A DNA stretch of 64,000 bases from Acidobacteriota bacterium (lineage in GTDB: Bacteria; Acidobacteriota; Terriglobia; Terriglobales; Acidobacteriaceae), in contig JAJYUB010000009.1 of assembly GCA_021792795.1 (NCBI GenBank), forward strand, positions 1 to 64,000, written 5' to 3'. Each line of letters opens with the position of its first letter. Positions within the stretch are counted from its first letter, which is position 1. Position numbers and translations under genes: made by a program. This document shows positions 16,346 to 26,017 of this stretch, piece by piece. The notes beneath the pieces were generated by a model. That model worked only from the letters and a program-made list of their open reading frames with translations. It was not told the DNA's origin and made no database searches.

Positions 16346-17722
16346 ATGGGTCAAAGAGTCCTTATTGTCGAAGATGAACCCAACGCCCGTATGGGCCTGG
16401 CGGAACTGATCTCAAGCTGGGGATATGCCACCGACGTAGCGGAAGACGGTGTGGAGGCGCTGGAGCGCATCCAGAACTGGCACCCCACGGTCCTTGTCTC
16501 CGATTTGAAGATGCCGCGCATGGATGGGCTGACCTTGCTGTCCCACCTGGCGAAGCTGCAAGACAAGCTGGCCGTGATTATGCTGACCGCGCAGGGCAGT
16601 ATCGAAAGCGCTGTGGAGTCGATGAAGCTGGGCGCCTTCGACTACATCCAGAAGCCCGTCGACCCGATTCGACTGAAACGGCTATTGGCAAGCGCCGGTT
16701 CGCAGCAACAGGCGGAACGGGAAATTGAAAATGTTCGCCGCAAAGTGCAGGAAACCGGGGTGCTTGGCTCCTTGGTTGGAAAATCCGCGCCCATGCAGGC
16801 AATATTTCGCCTGATTGAGCGGATTGCGCCCAATAATGTTTCCGTCCTGATCACGGGAGAGAGCGGTACCGGCAAAGAAGTGGTGGCGCGGACCCTGCAC
16901 GAGATGAGCGGTCGCAGCAGCAAGCCATTCATTGCGGTCAACTGCGCGGCGATCCCTGAAACCCTGATCGAAAGCGAAATCTTCGGCCATGAACGAGGCG
17001 CGTTCACTGGCGCTGTGGAACGCCGCGCCGGCTGTTTTGAACTGGCGGAAGAAGGCACGTTGTTGCTGGACGAGATTGGCGAAATGCCCATCGCAACGCA
17101 GGCTAAGCTGCTGCGCGTTTTGGAGGACCGTACCTTGCGACGCTTGGGCAGCAAAGTGGAAACGCAGATCAACGTGCGGGTGCTTGCGGCCACCAATAAG
17201 GACCCTGCAACCGCCATTGTGGACGGCCATTTGCGCAACGACCTTTACTATCGGCTGAACGTCTTCAACATCGATATGCCTCCGCTGCGCCGACATCGGG
17301 AAGATATTCCTCTCATTGCCGATGCCTTGGTTCGCGCCATGAATGAACGTCACGGCTGCCAGGTGACTGGCATTCAACCAGAACTGTTACGCGAATTCGA
17401 ATCCTACGACTGGCCGGGGAATGTTCGCGAGCTGCGCAATGTGCTGGAAAGGGCGGTGGTGTTGTGCGGCAGCGGAATCCTGGGCCATCAGCATTTGCCT
17501 CCGGGCTTTGGCGTGGCGCACATCACCGCCGCCAGCGATTTGGACCAGGTACAGATGCCCGTCGGCACCACCGTGGACGAGGCGGAGAAGCGGCTGATTC
17601 TGCGCACGCTGGAGTCGACCGGAAACAATAAAACACGCGCGGCGGAAGTCCTTGGTATCAGCCTGAAAACGCTGCACAATAAACTGAAGGAATACGGGAG
17701 TTCGGCGGAGAGCAGCGACTAG
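16346..17722 (+). CDS. Sigma-54-dependent response regulator, NtrC/AtoC type
   Basis: This 458-residue protein has three domains. The receiver (1-115) has phospho-acceptor Asp53 in VSDLKMPRMDG. The AAA+ domain (about 143-380) has GESGTGKE, the sigma-54 contact loop GAFTGA and Walker B LLLDEIGEM. The C-terminal Fis-type helix-turn-helix is NNKTRAAEVLGISLKTLHNK. When phosphorylated it should activate RpoN-dependent promoters. The gene for its likely histidine kinase follows after 111 bases. No strong sigma-54 promoter match was found by eye nearby, so its targets are unknown. Confidence 0.95.
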   Translation: MGQRVLIVEDEPNARMGLAELISSWGYATDVAEDGVEALERIQNWHPTVLVSDLKMPRMDGLTLLSHLAKLQDKLAVIMLTAQGSIESAVESMKLGAFDYIQKPVDPIRLKRLLASAGSQQQAEREIENVRRKVQETGVLGSLVGKSAPMQAIFRLIERIAPNNVSVLITGESGTGKEVVARTLHEMSGRSSKPFIAVNCAAIPETLIESEIFGHERGAFTGAVERRAGCFELAEEGTLLLDEIGEMPIATQAKLLRVLEDRTLRRLGSKVETQINVRVLAATNKDPATAIVDGHLRNDLYYRLNVFNIDMPPLRRHREDIPLIADALVRAMNERHGCQVTGIQPELLREFESYDWPGNVRELRNVLERAVVLCGSGILGHQHLPPGFGVAHITAASDLDQVQMPVGTTVDEAEKRLILRTLESTGNNKTRAAEVLGISLKTLHNKLKEYGSSAESSD

Positions 17723-17833
17723 GCGCGCAACAGCAAAAGAGCCGCCGGGAGCCGCTGAAATTTCGCGAAATATTGAGCGTCGGACGAAAGACCTCAGCCG
17801 CAACCGAGAACGGTTCCGCAATCCAGCATCCGC

Positions 17834-19726
17834 ATGAGAATTCGCCTCAAGCTCGTACTGGCAATCACCGGGATGGTATCCGCCATGGTGATCTTGCTGT
17901 CGGCTTTGTATTTGTCGCAATTGTTGTCGGAACGTATCCAACAGAGCTACCGGCATACGGACATTGCCGCTCTTCAGGTAATGCTGGCGGCGCGAGCGGC
18001 AATTGAGCACGGCATGGCCCATGTCACATTGCCTCCCAACAATCCCGACGCTCTCAATGAGGCCGTGACCCGCGCTTTGCAGCAGGATGCGGCGCTCCAT
18101 CTGATGTTGTCCTCATTTATCCGCTATGAGCCGACGATTTACGACATTAACATCGCCGGCAGCAATGGGACGATCCTGCTGAGCACGGACCCCCTCTATC
18201 AGGGCCATGCCATGCCCCACCAGCCGAGCTTTGTTTCGTTGCAGCAACAGACCGCGTGGCAAAAATTTCGCATCGTATTTGGGCCTCCCGCTGTCTATGC
18301 CGTCGATGCCAGGCTGGACCGCAATCACGCTCCTTTCCTTACTGTTCGGGTAGGAGTGAGGACGACATTTCTTCGCAGCCAGCTAGCCCCCTGGCTGCTC
18401 GCGGAATTCATTATCGTGGTCCTCTCCGTGCTCCTCACCATCGTACTGGCGGCCTTGCTTTCCAATATGGCGCTCCATCCCCTGCAGGTGATCAGCGATC
18501 GTCTCGATCAATTCATGTTGGCAGAGCCCCAACCGGCGTCGGAACCTGAACTTATGTTGGCGAAGTCGGACGAAATTTCTCGAGTTTCCAGCAAGATTGA
18601 GCGCATCGGTCAGCGAATGCGCAGTGTCGAAGAAGTCTTCACGGCCCTAAAAGAAAATCTGGACCAGGTGCTGGAAAATCTGCAAGACGGCGTGATGCTG
18701 TTCACCCAGGATGCGCGCGTGGTGATGGTCAGCGATTCTGTCGAGCATTTCTTGGGGATGACACGGCAACAGATGCTGGGCCTCGAGTTGCACGACATCT
18801 TCGATCGCCAGTCGACGCTGGGCCAGGTCGTTCGCCGCGCCTTCAATGCGCGGGTCATGCTGATGCAGGAAGAAGTCATTACAGAAACTGGCCGCCGGAT
18901 TCAGGTCTCACTGGACTTTATTCACAGCGAAGACCCGACCACCCCCTCCGACACGTTGGGGGCCCTGCTGACCCTGCACGATACCGAATCCATGCGGAAG
19001 ATTGAGAACGAACTGGAAGTTTCACGACGCCTGGCGGACCTTGGGCGACTGACCTCCGGCGTAGGCCACGAGGTGAAAAACCCAATCAATGCCATCGTGG
19101 TTCACCTGGAGTTGCTGCGCGAAAAGCTGGCTCGGAACGATAGCAGCGCTGAGCGTCACGTGGACGTGATTCACAACGAGATCCGGCGTCTCGACCGGGT
19201 GGTCCAAACCTTGATCGACTTTTCGCGACCCGTGGAACTGGACCTGGCCATGCACGATCTTCGCTCCATTGTTACCTCCGTACTCACCCTGGCGGAGCCG
19301 GACCTGGCGCAACGCTCCGTCCATGTGGTTAGCTTGATGCCGAGTTCCCCCGTCTATGTTCGCGTGGATGCGGACATGATTCAGCAGGCGCTGTTAAATG
19401 TGCTCCTGAATGGCGCTCAATCCATGGCGAACGGCGGCGAACTGCGCGTGGAACTGCGGCAACACGGACACGAAGCAAGTCTGCGAATCCGCGATCAGGG
19501 CTGTGGCATTCCGCGCGAAATACTCAGCCGCATCTTCAATCTCTATTTCACGACAAAACGGGACGGAACGGGGATTGGACTGGCAATGACCTATCGTATA
19601 CTGCAACTCCACAACGGCTCGGTTCAAGTAGAATCTGAGGTGGATGTTGGCACGCAGTTCACGCTCCGGCTTCCTGTGGCCTCCCTGCCGGAACCAAAAT
19701 CGATTGTAAGCGCGAGTGCCGGCTAG
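17834..19726 (+). CDS. Membrane sensor histidine kinase with HAMP and PAS domains
   Basis: This encodes 630 residues. A transmembrane helix at about 8-28, a periplasmic sensor of about 160 residues and a second helix at about 193-213 lead into a HAMP linker (MALHPLQVISDRLDQF). A PAS-like domain follows (VLENLQDGVMLFTQDARVVM). The dimerisation box is LTSGVGHEVKNPINAI with phospho-His412. The ATPase part has NVLLNGAQSM, IRDQGCGIP and FTTKRDGTGIGLAM. It is the probable partner of the NtrC-type regulator just upstream, same strand. The ligand is not evident. Confidence 0.95.
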   Translation: MRIRLKLVLAITGMVSAMVILLSALYLSQLLSERIQQSYRHTDIAALQVMLAARAAIEHGMAHVTLPPNNPDALNEAVTRALQQDAALHLMLSSFIRYEPTIYDINIAGSNGTILLSTDPLYQGHAMPHQPSFVSLQQQTAWQKFRIVFGPPAVYAVDARLDRNHAPFLTVRVGVRTTFLRSQLAPWLLAEFIIVVLSVLLTIVLAALLSNMALHPLQVISDRLDQFMLAEPQPASEPELMLAKSDEISRVSSKIERIGQRMRSVEEVFTALKENLDQVLENLQDGVMLFTQDARVVMVSDSVEHFLGMTRQQMLGLELHDIFDRQSTLGQVVRRAFNARVMLMQEEVITETGRRIQVSLDFIHSEDPTTPSDTLGALLTLHDTESMRKIENELEVSRRLADLGRLTSGVGHEVKNPINAIVVHLELLREKLARNDSSAERHVDVIHNEIRRLDRVVQTLIDFSRPVELDLAMHDLRSIVTSVLTLAEPDLAQRSVHVVSLMPSSPVYVRVDADMIQQALLNVLLNGAQSMANGGELRVELRQHGHEASLRIRDQGCGIPREILSRIFNLYFTTKRDGTGIGLAMTYRILQLHNGSVQVESEVDVGTQFTLRLPVASLPEPKSIVSASAG

Positions 19727-19795
19727 GTTCGCGAGCGGATCGTGGGTCGATCAAGGAAGAACGTCGATTGACCGTCAAAGAAATGCAGGAGAAGG

Positions 19796-20389
19796 ATGCG
19801 GTACTGGCGCCTATTTTTTGTCTCATTCCTGCTGACGTTCTCGATCGCTGGCTGCCATCGCAAGCCTGAGCGAGCGCTCCCCCCGTCGCACGCGCAAGCT
19901 CCCATCGTCAATCCCCTGCCAACCTTGCCGCCGCTTGCGCTCCATGACGTGCAATTGGAGCAGTCGAAACCGGTATCGGCTGCCGTGCCCCCGCACGCTA
20001 CCGTACCGCCGCGCAAGAGGCACACTGCGAAAGTCCGCCATCGCCGCACCCCGCCAAAGGGAGGGCCAGAAACTGCGCCGACCGAGACGCAGCCGGGAAC
20101 TTCGGGCAGCGGAGCGGCTGCGTCCGCGACCGCCGTCATCGGCCAACTCTCCGCCGATGATTCCACTGCGACTCCGACAGAGGCCGCACAGACCAAACGC
20201 CTCATCGATTCCACAGAAGTCCAGCTTAAAAAGCTTCCAACGCAGCAACGGACGAAACACAAGGACGCCGTCGCGCAGGCGAACTCATTTCTTGCGCAAG
20301 CGCGTCAGGCCTTGAGCATGAACGATATGGTCGGCGCGCAAACTTTGGCCAACAAGGCGAAGATACTGATTGACGAGTTATCGAAGTGA
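19796..20389 (+). CDS. Predicted lipoprotein of unknown function
   Basis: This encodes 197 residues. The N-terminus is a lipoprotein signal peptide (hydrophobic FFVSFLLTFSIAGC, lipobox Cys at about 19). A Pro/Ala/Arg-rich disordered region extends to about residue 115. The last 70 residues are helical (QLKKLPTQQRTKHKDAVAQA, then QALSMNDMVGAQTLANKAK), like a helical hairpin or half-TPR. It follows the histidine kinase by 69 bases on the same strand, so it may belong to that operon. I do not recognise a named family. Confidence 0.8.
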   Translation: MRYWRLFFVSFLLTFSIAGCHRKPERALPPSHAQAPIVNPLPTLPPLALHDVQLEQSKPVSAAVPPHATVPPRKRHTAKVRHRRTPPKGGPETAPTETQPGTSGSGAAASATAVIGQLSADDSTATPTEAAQTKRLIDSTEVQLKKLPTQQRTKHKDAVAQANSFLAQARQALSMNDMVGAQTLANKAKILIDELSK

Positions 20390-20427
20390 CCGGAGAGAGG
20401 TCCCATCAGGCGCCTTTAAAAAAGCCG

Positions 20428-21285
20428 TCATCGCTCGCCCCATTTCAGCTTGGCCCGCAGTACATCGAAGAAGCTGTTTCCGCTCCTGCGAATCAGGCGG
20501 ATCGTATAACGGGACCGGCAACAGTGCAGCTCGTCGCCGAGCTTCAATTCGACCGCTTCCTGCCCATCGACCGTAAGGTAAATCTGCTCCGGAATCCCTT
20601 CGATGGTGAGCGTGATTTTCGCGTCTCCGCGCACCACCAGCGGGCGGACCGTCAGTTGATGGGGGCAGACAGCGGTGACGATCATACCGTCGATATCGGG
20701 CGCAAGAATGGGGCCGTTGGCGGCGAGGTTGTACGCCGTGGAGCCGGTCGGTGTCGCCACAATCACCCCATCCGCGCTGAACTGGGCCACCGTCTGATCT
20801 CCAGCCTTGACCAGAATGCTGACCATACGCGCAATGGTGCCCTTGGTAATGACAACGTCATTCAGCGCTTCAAATTCGTGGTGAACCAGGCCGGCGCGGC
20901 GGACCTCGGCGTGCAACATGGCGCGTTCATCGATGGCGCACCCGTTCTGAAGCCAGGATTCCAAGGTGGTAAATAGTTCTGCCAGCGGCACTTCCGCCAA
21001 AAAGCCCAGCGAACCGAGGTTGACGCTCAGAATCGGCGTCTGCGTGCGCGCGAATGCTCTCGCAGCGGCCAGCAATGTTCCATCGCCGCCCAGCACAATC
21101 ACTAGCTCCGACGGACGCTCGTGCATCAGGTGGCGGGGCACCGCTTCTCCAGAACCCAGGTAGGCCGCGCTCATCGGATCCAGCACGGCAACATACCCGT
21201 GCTGTTTCAGCCAGACCGTCAGTTCCGGCAGGATGGTTGCCAGTTCCGGTTTTTGCGGCTTGGAGATAATTGCGATCGATGGCAT
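20428..21285 (-). CDS. nadK: NAD kinase
   Basis: This encodes 285 residues of the PpnK family. The key motif is VIVLGGDGTLLAAARA (GGDGT, about 70-74). NDVVI (NE/D motif) follows, and DGVIVATPTGSTAYNLAANGP. It phosphorylates NAD+ to NADP+ in the cytoplasm. The ATG at 21285 has GGGGAG upstream. Its first 67 bases overlap the 3' end of tlyA, an arrangement that suggests cotranscription. The tlyA-nadK order is common in bacteria. Confidence 0.96.
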   Translation of the reverse strand: MPSIAIISKPQKPELATILPELTVWLKQHGYVAVLDPMSAAYLGSGEAVPRHLMHERPSELVIVLGGDGTLLAAARAFARTQTPILSVNLGSLGFLAEVPLAELFTTLESWLQNGCAIDERAMLHAEVRRAGLVHHEFEALNDVVITKGTIARMVSILVKAGDQTVAQFSADGVIVATPTGSTAYNLAANGPILAPDIDGMIVTAVCPHQLTVRPLVVRGDAKITLTIEGIPEQIYLTVDGQEAVELKLGDELHCCRSRYTIRLIRRSGNSFFDVLRAKLKWGER

Positions 21286-22055
21286 GCGTTCTCCCCTCTA
21301 AACCGAGCGTATATCAGAAACTCACGATTTCCATCTCCACCCGGAATCGGTGAATCCATCACCCTTGTCTCCCCAGCGCCGTGGGCATCCAGGGTCTGTC
21401 TGACTCGGTCGATGGCTCGCCTATGCGCAGCGGAGCTGTGAACGATGCCACCCTTACCGACAAATTCCTTGCCCGCCTCAAACTGCGGCTTGGCCAGGAT
21501 GACCGCCTCGCGGCTGCAGCCGTCCGGAACATTCACGCCTGCCGAAAACGCAGCCGTAATCACAGCGGGCAAAATCAGCGAGGCTGCAATGAAGGAGACA
21601 TCGACGGTGAAGAACCCAATTCCGGGCGGCAGCATGCTGGTGGTGAGATAGCGCGCGTTGGTGCGTTCCAGCAGCAACAGGCGCGGGTCCGAGCGAAGCT
21701 TTTCCGCCAACTGGCCGTGACCGCTATCGACACCGGCGACCGAAGCCGCTCCTCGCTGCAACAGGCAATCGCTGAATCCTCCCGTGGAAATGCCGATATC
21801 CAGGCAGGTGCGTCCGGAAACATCAATGTTCCAGGCATCCAGCGCGGAAGCCAGCTTCACTCCTCCGCGGCTGACATACGGAAGGTCTTGCTCAAGCGCC
21901 TGGATCGCCTGTTGGGAGTCGTCGACGAGGAGTCCGGCCTTGGTGACGATTGCACCATCCACCGTGATGTGGCCAGCGGATATACGCTGCTGGGCGCGCG
22001 TTCGCGTCGCCGCAATACCATGACCAACCAGCAGCTTATCCAGACGAAGCTTCAT
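21219..22055 (-). CDS. tlyA: TlyA family rRNA methyltransferase / hemolysin-like protein
   Basis: This encodes 278 residues. The N-terminal S4 RNA-binding domain is RLDKLLVGHGIAATRTRAQQ. An FtsJ-like methyltransferase domain follows, with YVSRGGVKLASALDAW and LDIGISTGGFSDCLLQRGA as the SAM site. The family 2'-O-methylates ribosomal RNA. Hemolysin activity is reported for some members. Homology ends near REFLIYARF. The last 25 or so residues are a tail that overlaps the nadK start in another frame, so the coding end may simply have drifted. Confidence 0.92.
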   Translation of the reverse strand: MKLRLDKLLVGHGIAATRTRAQQRISAGHITVDGAIVTKAGLLVDDSQQAIQALEQDLPYVSRGGVKLASALDAWNIDVSGRTCLDIGISTGGFSDCLLQRGAASVAGVDSGHGQLAEKLRSDPRLLLLERTNARYLTTSMLPPGIGFFTVDVSFIAASLILPAVITAAFSAGVNVPDGCSREAVILAKPQFEAGKEFVGKGGIVHSSAAHRRAIDRVRQTLDAHGAGETRVMDSPIPGGDGNREFLIYARFRGENACHRSQLSPSRKNRNWQPSCRN

Positions 22056-22118
22056 CCATGCACCGTTATCAGTCGGGCCGATTGTTCACGGCCCGTGCCA
22101 GTCGGCATGTTGTCAGAA

Positions 22119-23570
22119 TCAGGGCCCTGTGAGATAGACCTGGATACCATTCCCGGTGAGGGGCAGACTTGTGTCGACGGTATCGTCCACCGTCTGAATG
22201 ATGGTCAGCATATTCGTGTCTGGGGAGACGACGTATACCTTGCCTGTAGGTGTACCGGTCGTGGCCGCAATCGAAATGGGATGGACCGTGCAAAGGACAT
22301 TCAGATTGCCCGCCGAGCATGGTTCCTGCGGCAGCGCAACGGTCTTGGTCACAGTGTTGCCGATCAGACTGACAACGCTGACGGTCCCATCTCCGCGATT
22401 GGCAACATACGCGCGCGTTCCATCCTGCAGGATCGAGACCGAAGACGGATTGCTGCCCACCGGCACGGTGGCAATGATCTGGCCGAAATTGGGACTGTCA
22501 TTGCCATAGACGTCCTCGCTGATATTGATCAAGGTCAGCGTGTCCGAGCCCGAGTTCGCTACGGCAAGAATTGATCCGGTGTTGTAAATCGCCGCCCAGA
22601 TGGGGCCTTGTCCAACAAGAATCTGGCCCGGCGGTGCATTCGGCTGGTTATGGATCAGATTCGGACTTGTATCGATCTGGTTCTGCTGGCTATCGATCAC
22701 CGAAACAGTACCGCTGCCCTGATTCAGGATGAAGACACGCCGGTTGTCAGAACTCATCACGCCGTAGATCGGACAGAGGCCGAGGGCCAAGTTGGAAGAC
22801 GGTGTGTTCGTCGTGGTTTCGATGCCCGTCGCCGTGCCCTGAGAATTGGAAGCCGGACAGTTGCCGGCTGGCGGCGTCAGGTTATCGTCGTAGCTGATGA
22901 CATAGATACGCTGTGTGCTTGGATTGCCAACCAGGTTGACAGGATATTGCGGCGCCGATGGGTTCCTCGCATCGATGAGCGGGATCTCAAGAAAACCGGC
23001 CGGCGAATTCGCGCCATTCGCTGTCTTCATTACCTCGACGGAACTACGTCCGGTCTGCGCGACATACAGATAACTCGTGGTCGATAACAATGTGCTGGGA
23101 TCGGCGCCTGCGAGCAGGGTGCTGGAATATACGGTATTGTTTTCTGGGGGTTTTAGTGTGCTGTACGCTGCACTAAACGAGGTAACGGTGCCATCCGCGT
23201 TTGTGTTGTAAAGGATGCCGCTGCTGCCGCTGTTGTTGACAGCCATCGCCTCCCAACGCGGCCCGATGCCTACATTCAGCCGAACGTACAGCGTGTCGCC
23301 GGAAAAGTCCACCATCGATGCGTACCCGGGCACAGTGCTGCTGGCGCAAACCTGGTCGATGGTAGGGGTCGAGGCATTCGGGTTATTGCCGCAGGTCAAT
23401 ACGAGCGCATACTTGGTCGGTTGAGCCGAAGGCTCGACCGGAGGGACGCTCGTTACGATGGGACGGTATATATCTCCGCAGCCCAGCATGAAGGCGAATA
23501 TCAGACTCGATCCCAATAATTCCCAGGGCCTTCTTCGCCCAAAAACTGACAACACTCGTGAATACCCCAT
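22119..23570 (-). CDS. YVTN/YncE-like beta-propeller lipoprotein
   Basis: This encodes about 483 residues. A hydrophobic N-terminal segment ends in FAFMLGCGD, a lipobox with Cys near residue 33. The rest is made of repeats of the seven-bladed surface-layer/YncE propeller type. Examples are VFILNQGSGTVSVIDSQQN, AVANSGSDTLTLINI, AYVANRGDGTVSVVSLIGN and VYVVSPDTNMLTIIQ. I take the ATG at 23570, since GGAAA precedes it. An in-frame TTG at 23582 is the alternative. Many acidobacterial genomes carry several such secreted propellers. The ligand or partner is unknown. Confidence 0.85.
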   Translation of the reverse strand: MGYSRVLSVFGRRRPWELLGSSLIFAFMLGCGDIYRPIVTSVPPVEPSAQPTKYALVLTCGNNPNASTPTIDQVCASSTVPGYASMVDFSGDTLYVRLNVGIGPRWEAMAVNNSGSSGILYNTNADGTVTSFSAAYSTLKPPENNTVYSSTLLAGADPSTLLSTTSYLYVAQTGRSSVEVMKTANGANSPAGFLEIPLIDARNPSAPQYPVNLVGNPSTQRIYVISYDDNLTPPAGNCPASNSQGTATGIETTTNTPSSNLALGLCPIYGVMSSDNRRVFILNQGSGTVSVIDSQQNQIDTSPNLIHNQPNAPPGQILVGQGPIWAAIYNTGSILAVANSGSDTLTLINISEDVYGNDSPNFGQIIATVPVGSNPSSVSILQDGTRAYVANRGDGTVSVVSLIGNTVTKTVALPQEPCSAGNLNVLCTVHPISIAATTGTPTGKVYVVSPDTNMLTIIQTVDDTVDTSLPLTGNGIQVYLTGP

Positions 23571-23709
23571 GGTTTCCAGCAATCAATTAACGCTGTCACT
23601 GATTGTAAATCAGCACCGATGTTTTCGCGGTCCCAACGATCAGGTTTCCTGCGGGCCACGGAGTGAGTGCTCCTCGCGGCGATTCTCCGGCGATCCAGTG
23701 CCATGCGGA

Positions 23710-24381
23710 TCAGTGCAGGTGCAGACGCCACAGGGTGTAGCTGGCCATCTCGTGCAGGTATCGTTCCGCAATCTCAAGCTGGCCAACGGATTTGCCCGTT
23801 TCTCGCGGCGAAAGCAGGACATGCAGCCCCTGGGCGCGACATAGTTCGCGGATGCGAAACATGTGGGTCCCATCGCTGACGACCAGAATGGTCCGGAGAT
23901 GGTTCTCCCGGGCGATCGCCGTCAGCCTGTCCACGGACTCCTCGGTATCGCTGCTGGTGGTTTCCGCGATGATCCTGCGATCGGGCACGCCATGGGTAAG
24001 AAAGAAATCCCGGCCCACGGCACCCTCACTCGATTGCGGGTCGGATTGCGAACCGGCGCCACCCCCAAGTGAAATCAACAGGGGAGCCAATCCGCGCCGG
24101 TAGAGATCTAGTGCGTGTTCCAATCGAGCATTCAATACAGGGGAAGGCCGACCGTTGTATTCAGCAGCGCCAAAAACCGCAATGGCATCGGCGGGGAGGG
24201 TCTGGATGGTATAGGAGGTTTCCCGTATCTCTATAAAGAGCCACCAGAACCACGCGAAGCAAACCAGCAGCGCGAGTGTGACCATGCCGCGCAGAATCCG
24301 GCGCAAGATACCGCGCATACTGCCGGGTTTCCGGTCATCCGCGTCTTCCCAGTCGCGTTCCTCAGGCGGCATATCGCGCAT
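23710..24381 (-). CDS. YdcF-like DUF218 membrane protein
   Basis: From the ATG at 24381 this encodes 223 residues. A transmembrane helix covers about 30-50 (LALLVCFAWFWWLFIEI). The DUF218 domain has DAIAVFGAAEYNGRPSPVLN, LISLGGGAG, SSDTEESVD and ILVVSDGTHMFRIREL. The family (YdcF, SanA, ElyC) is linked to envelope polymer metabolism and vancomycin tolerance in other bacteria. The frame is open to 24579 but that part overlaps tsaC and does not look native. It begins 14 bases after the tsaC stop and is probably cotranscribed. Confidence 0.85.
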   Translation of the reverse strand: MRDMPPEERDWEDADDRKPGSMRGILRRILRGMVTLALLVCFAWFWWLFIEIRETSYTIQTLPADAIAVFGAAEYNGRPSPVLNARLEHALDLYRRGLAPLLISLGGGAGSQSDPQSSEGAVGRDFFLTHGVPDRRIIAETTSSDTEESVDRLTAIARENHLRTILVVSDGTHMFRIRELCRAQGLHVLLSPRETGKSVGQLEIAERYLHEMASYTLWRLHLH

Positions 24382-24395
24382 CACGTCAAGCCCCG

Positions 24396-25037
24396 CTATT
24401 GCAGCGCGAGTGCAATCTCGTGCATTGGAATCGCACCCTCGCGTAGTATCTGCCAGGTTCCCGGCCCCGCGGAGAGATCGACAATGGTTGTCGGAAGACT
24501 CCGCCCAGTCGGGCCGCCATCGACGATCAAGGGGAGGCGGTCGCCGAGTTGATCCCGAACTCCTGCGGCGTGCGTGCATTCCGACGCGCCAAACGCGTTG
24601 GCGGAGGTCGCCGTGACCGGCAGGCCCAGCATACGCACGACGGCCCGCGGAATGGCAGCGTCCGGGACCCGCAACGCAACATTTCCAGTATTGGCTGTGA
24701 CCCGCAACGGCAACCGGGTTCCGGCGCGCACGATCACGGTCAACGGCCCGGGCCAGAAACGCTCAGCCAGACGGTCGAACTGGGAGTCGAGATTGCGCGC
24801 TATTTCATACGCCTGGGCGACATCGGCCAGCAGCAACGAAAGCGGCTTGTGCCGCAGACGCATCTTGATGTCGTAAATCAGATCGACCGCATGCAGGTTG
24901 ACCGGGTCCACGGCCAGACCGTAAAACGTGTCCGTCGGCATTCCGACGACGCTGCCTGCCCGCAGGCAGCGCACAATGTACTCGATCTTCTCCGGCTCCG
25001 GTTCATCCGGCTGCACGCGCAGTATTTCCGCTGACAA
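24396..25037 (-). CDS. tsaC: Threonylcarbamoyl-AMP synthase (Sua5/YciO/YrdC family)
   Basis: From a TTG at 25037 this encodes 213 residues. GGAG lies seven bases before the TTG. The family start, SAEILRV...IEYIVRCLRAG, fits immediately after it. The signature GSVVGMPTDTFYGLAVDP is followed by the KPLSLLL ATP/threonine site and PVTATSANAFG. The open frame continues to an ATG at 25163, which adds 42 non-conserved residues. It makes the threonylcarbamoyl group for t6A37 of ANN-reading tRNAs. Domain length fits TsaC, not long Sua5. Confidence 0.9.
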   Translation of the reverse strand: MSAEILRVQPDEPEPEKIEYIVRCLRAGSVVGMPTDTFYGLAVDPVNLHAVDLIYDIKMRLRHKPLSLLLADVAQAYEIARNLDSQFDRLAERFWPGPLTVIVRAGTRLPLRVTANTGNVALRVPDAAIPRAVVRMLGLPVTATSANAFGASECTHAAGVRDQLGDRLPLIVDGGPTGRSLPTTIVDLSAGPGTWQILREGAIPMHEIALALQ

Positions 25038-25189
25038 ACTGTTTCTCCACGTCCGCGAGTTGTAGCTCGAAGAGTCGATGGCGCAAAAATTTTCGAGCTT
25101 GACCCATGATACCCGTTCGTCGAAGACTGGATCGCCAGAAATCGTCGCGACGCCGAAAGACATCCGTCCACGGCGTAAAATCGCCAGAT

Positions 25190-26017
25190 ATGCCGGACTT
25201 TGTGGCCTCCGCTTCCGCTGAAATCATCCGCAGCCGCCAAAATGCGCGGCTGAAGGACCTGCGCCAGAGGTTGCTGCATCCAGTGATCGGCGTGGACGGA
25301 CTCATCGCAATCGAGGGGAACCATCTTATTGAGGAAGCCGAGCGCAGCGGACTTCGATTCGATACTTTGTTTCTGCGGGAGGACCGCGTCGGGAAAAGAG
25401 AGCGGCGCTTTCCCGGCCATGTGAAGGTTTTTACTGTCGCGGCGGACGCGTTGGACCATGCCTGCGCGACTGACTCGCCCCAAGGTGTCGCCGCGTTGGT
25501 GGAAGCTCCAAACTGGACGCTTGAATCGCTGCTTGCCGCAGAGCAGCCTCGACTTGTCATCCTGGCAGGGCTGCAAGACCCGGGCAATGTTGGAACCATT
25601 GTTCGTTCCGCCGAGGCATTCGCCGCCACGGGTGTTTTGATGACGCCGGGAAGCGTCAGCCCGTGGAACCAGAAAGCGCTGCGCGCCTCCGCAGGATCCA
25701 GCTTTCGTCTGCCTATCGCTTCTTTAGGCGACGCATTGCTCCTGCGGCGTTTGACCGAAAAACAAATCCCCGTCTATGCCTGCATTGCTGAGGCTGGAAC
25801 TTCCATCTTCGAGGCGGACTTGCACGGACCCACGGCCGTGGTCATCGGCAATGAAGGCGCCGGAATTTCGGACGACATTTTGTCTCTCTGCGACGGAAAG
25901 CTCCACGTGCCCTGTCCGGGCCAGGTGGAGTCATTGAACGCCGCCATCGCCGCGTCGATTGTGCTGTATGAGGCATCGCGGCAACGCTGCATTGCATCCC
26001 TCCGAGGCAAGCCATGA
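25190..26017 (+). CDS. TrmH/SpoU family 2'-O-ribose RNA methyltransferase
   Basis: From the ATG at 25190 this encodes 275 residues. An N-terminal substrate-binding domain opens with SRQNARLKDLRQRLL. The SPOUT knot motifs follow: ILAGLQDPGNVGTIVRSAEA, VVIGNEGAGIS and LHVPCPGQVESLNAAIAASI. It methylates a ribose 2'-OH in rRNA, probably 23S (RlmB/TsnR-like), or in tRNA. It starts 152 bases from the divergent tsaC. Its stop overlaps the rarA start (ATGA), so the two are coupled. Confidence 0.92.
   Translation: MPDFVASASAEIIRSRQNARLKDLRQRLLHPVIGVDGLIAIEGNHLIEEAERSGLRFDTLFLREDRVGKRERRFPGHVKVFTVAADALDHACATDSPQGVAALVEAPNWTLESLLAAEQPRLVILAGLQDPGNVGTIVRSAEAFAATGVLMTPGSVSPWNQKALRASAGSSFRLPIASLGDALLLRRLTEKQIPVYACIAEAGTSIFEADLHGPTAVVIGNEGAGISDDILSLCDGKLHVPCPGQVESLNAAIAASIVLYEASRQRCIASLRGKP

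Noticed and set aside
16200-20390. Sigma-54 promoters for the NtrC-type regulator's targets
   Set aside because: Several TGGCAC strings occur by eye, but none has a TTGC/TGC element at the correct spacing.
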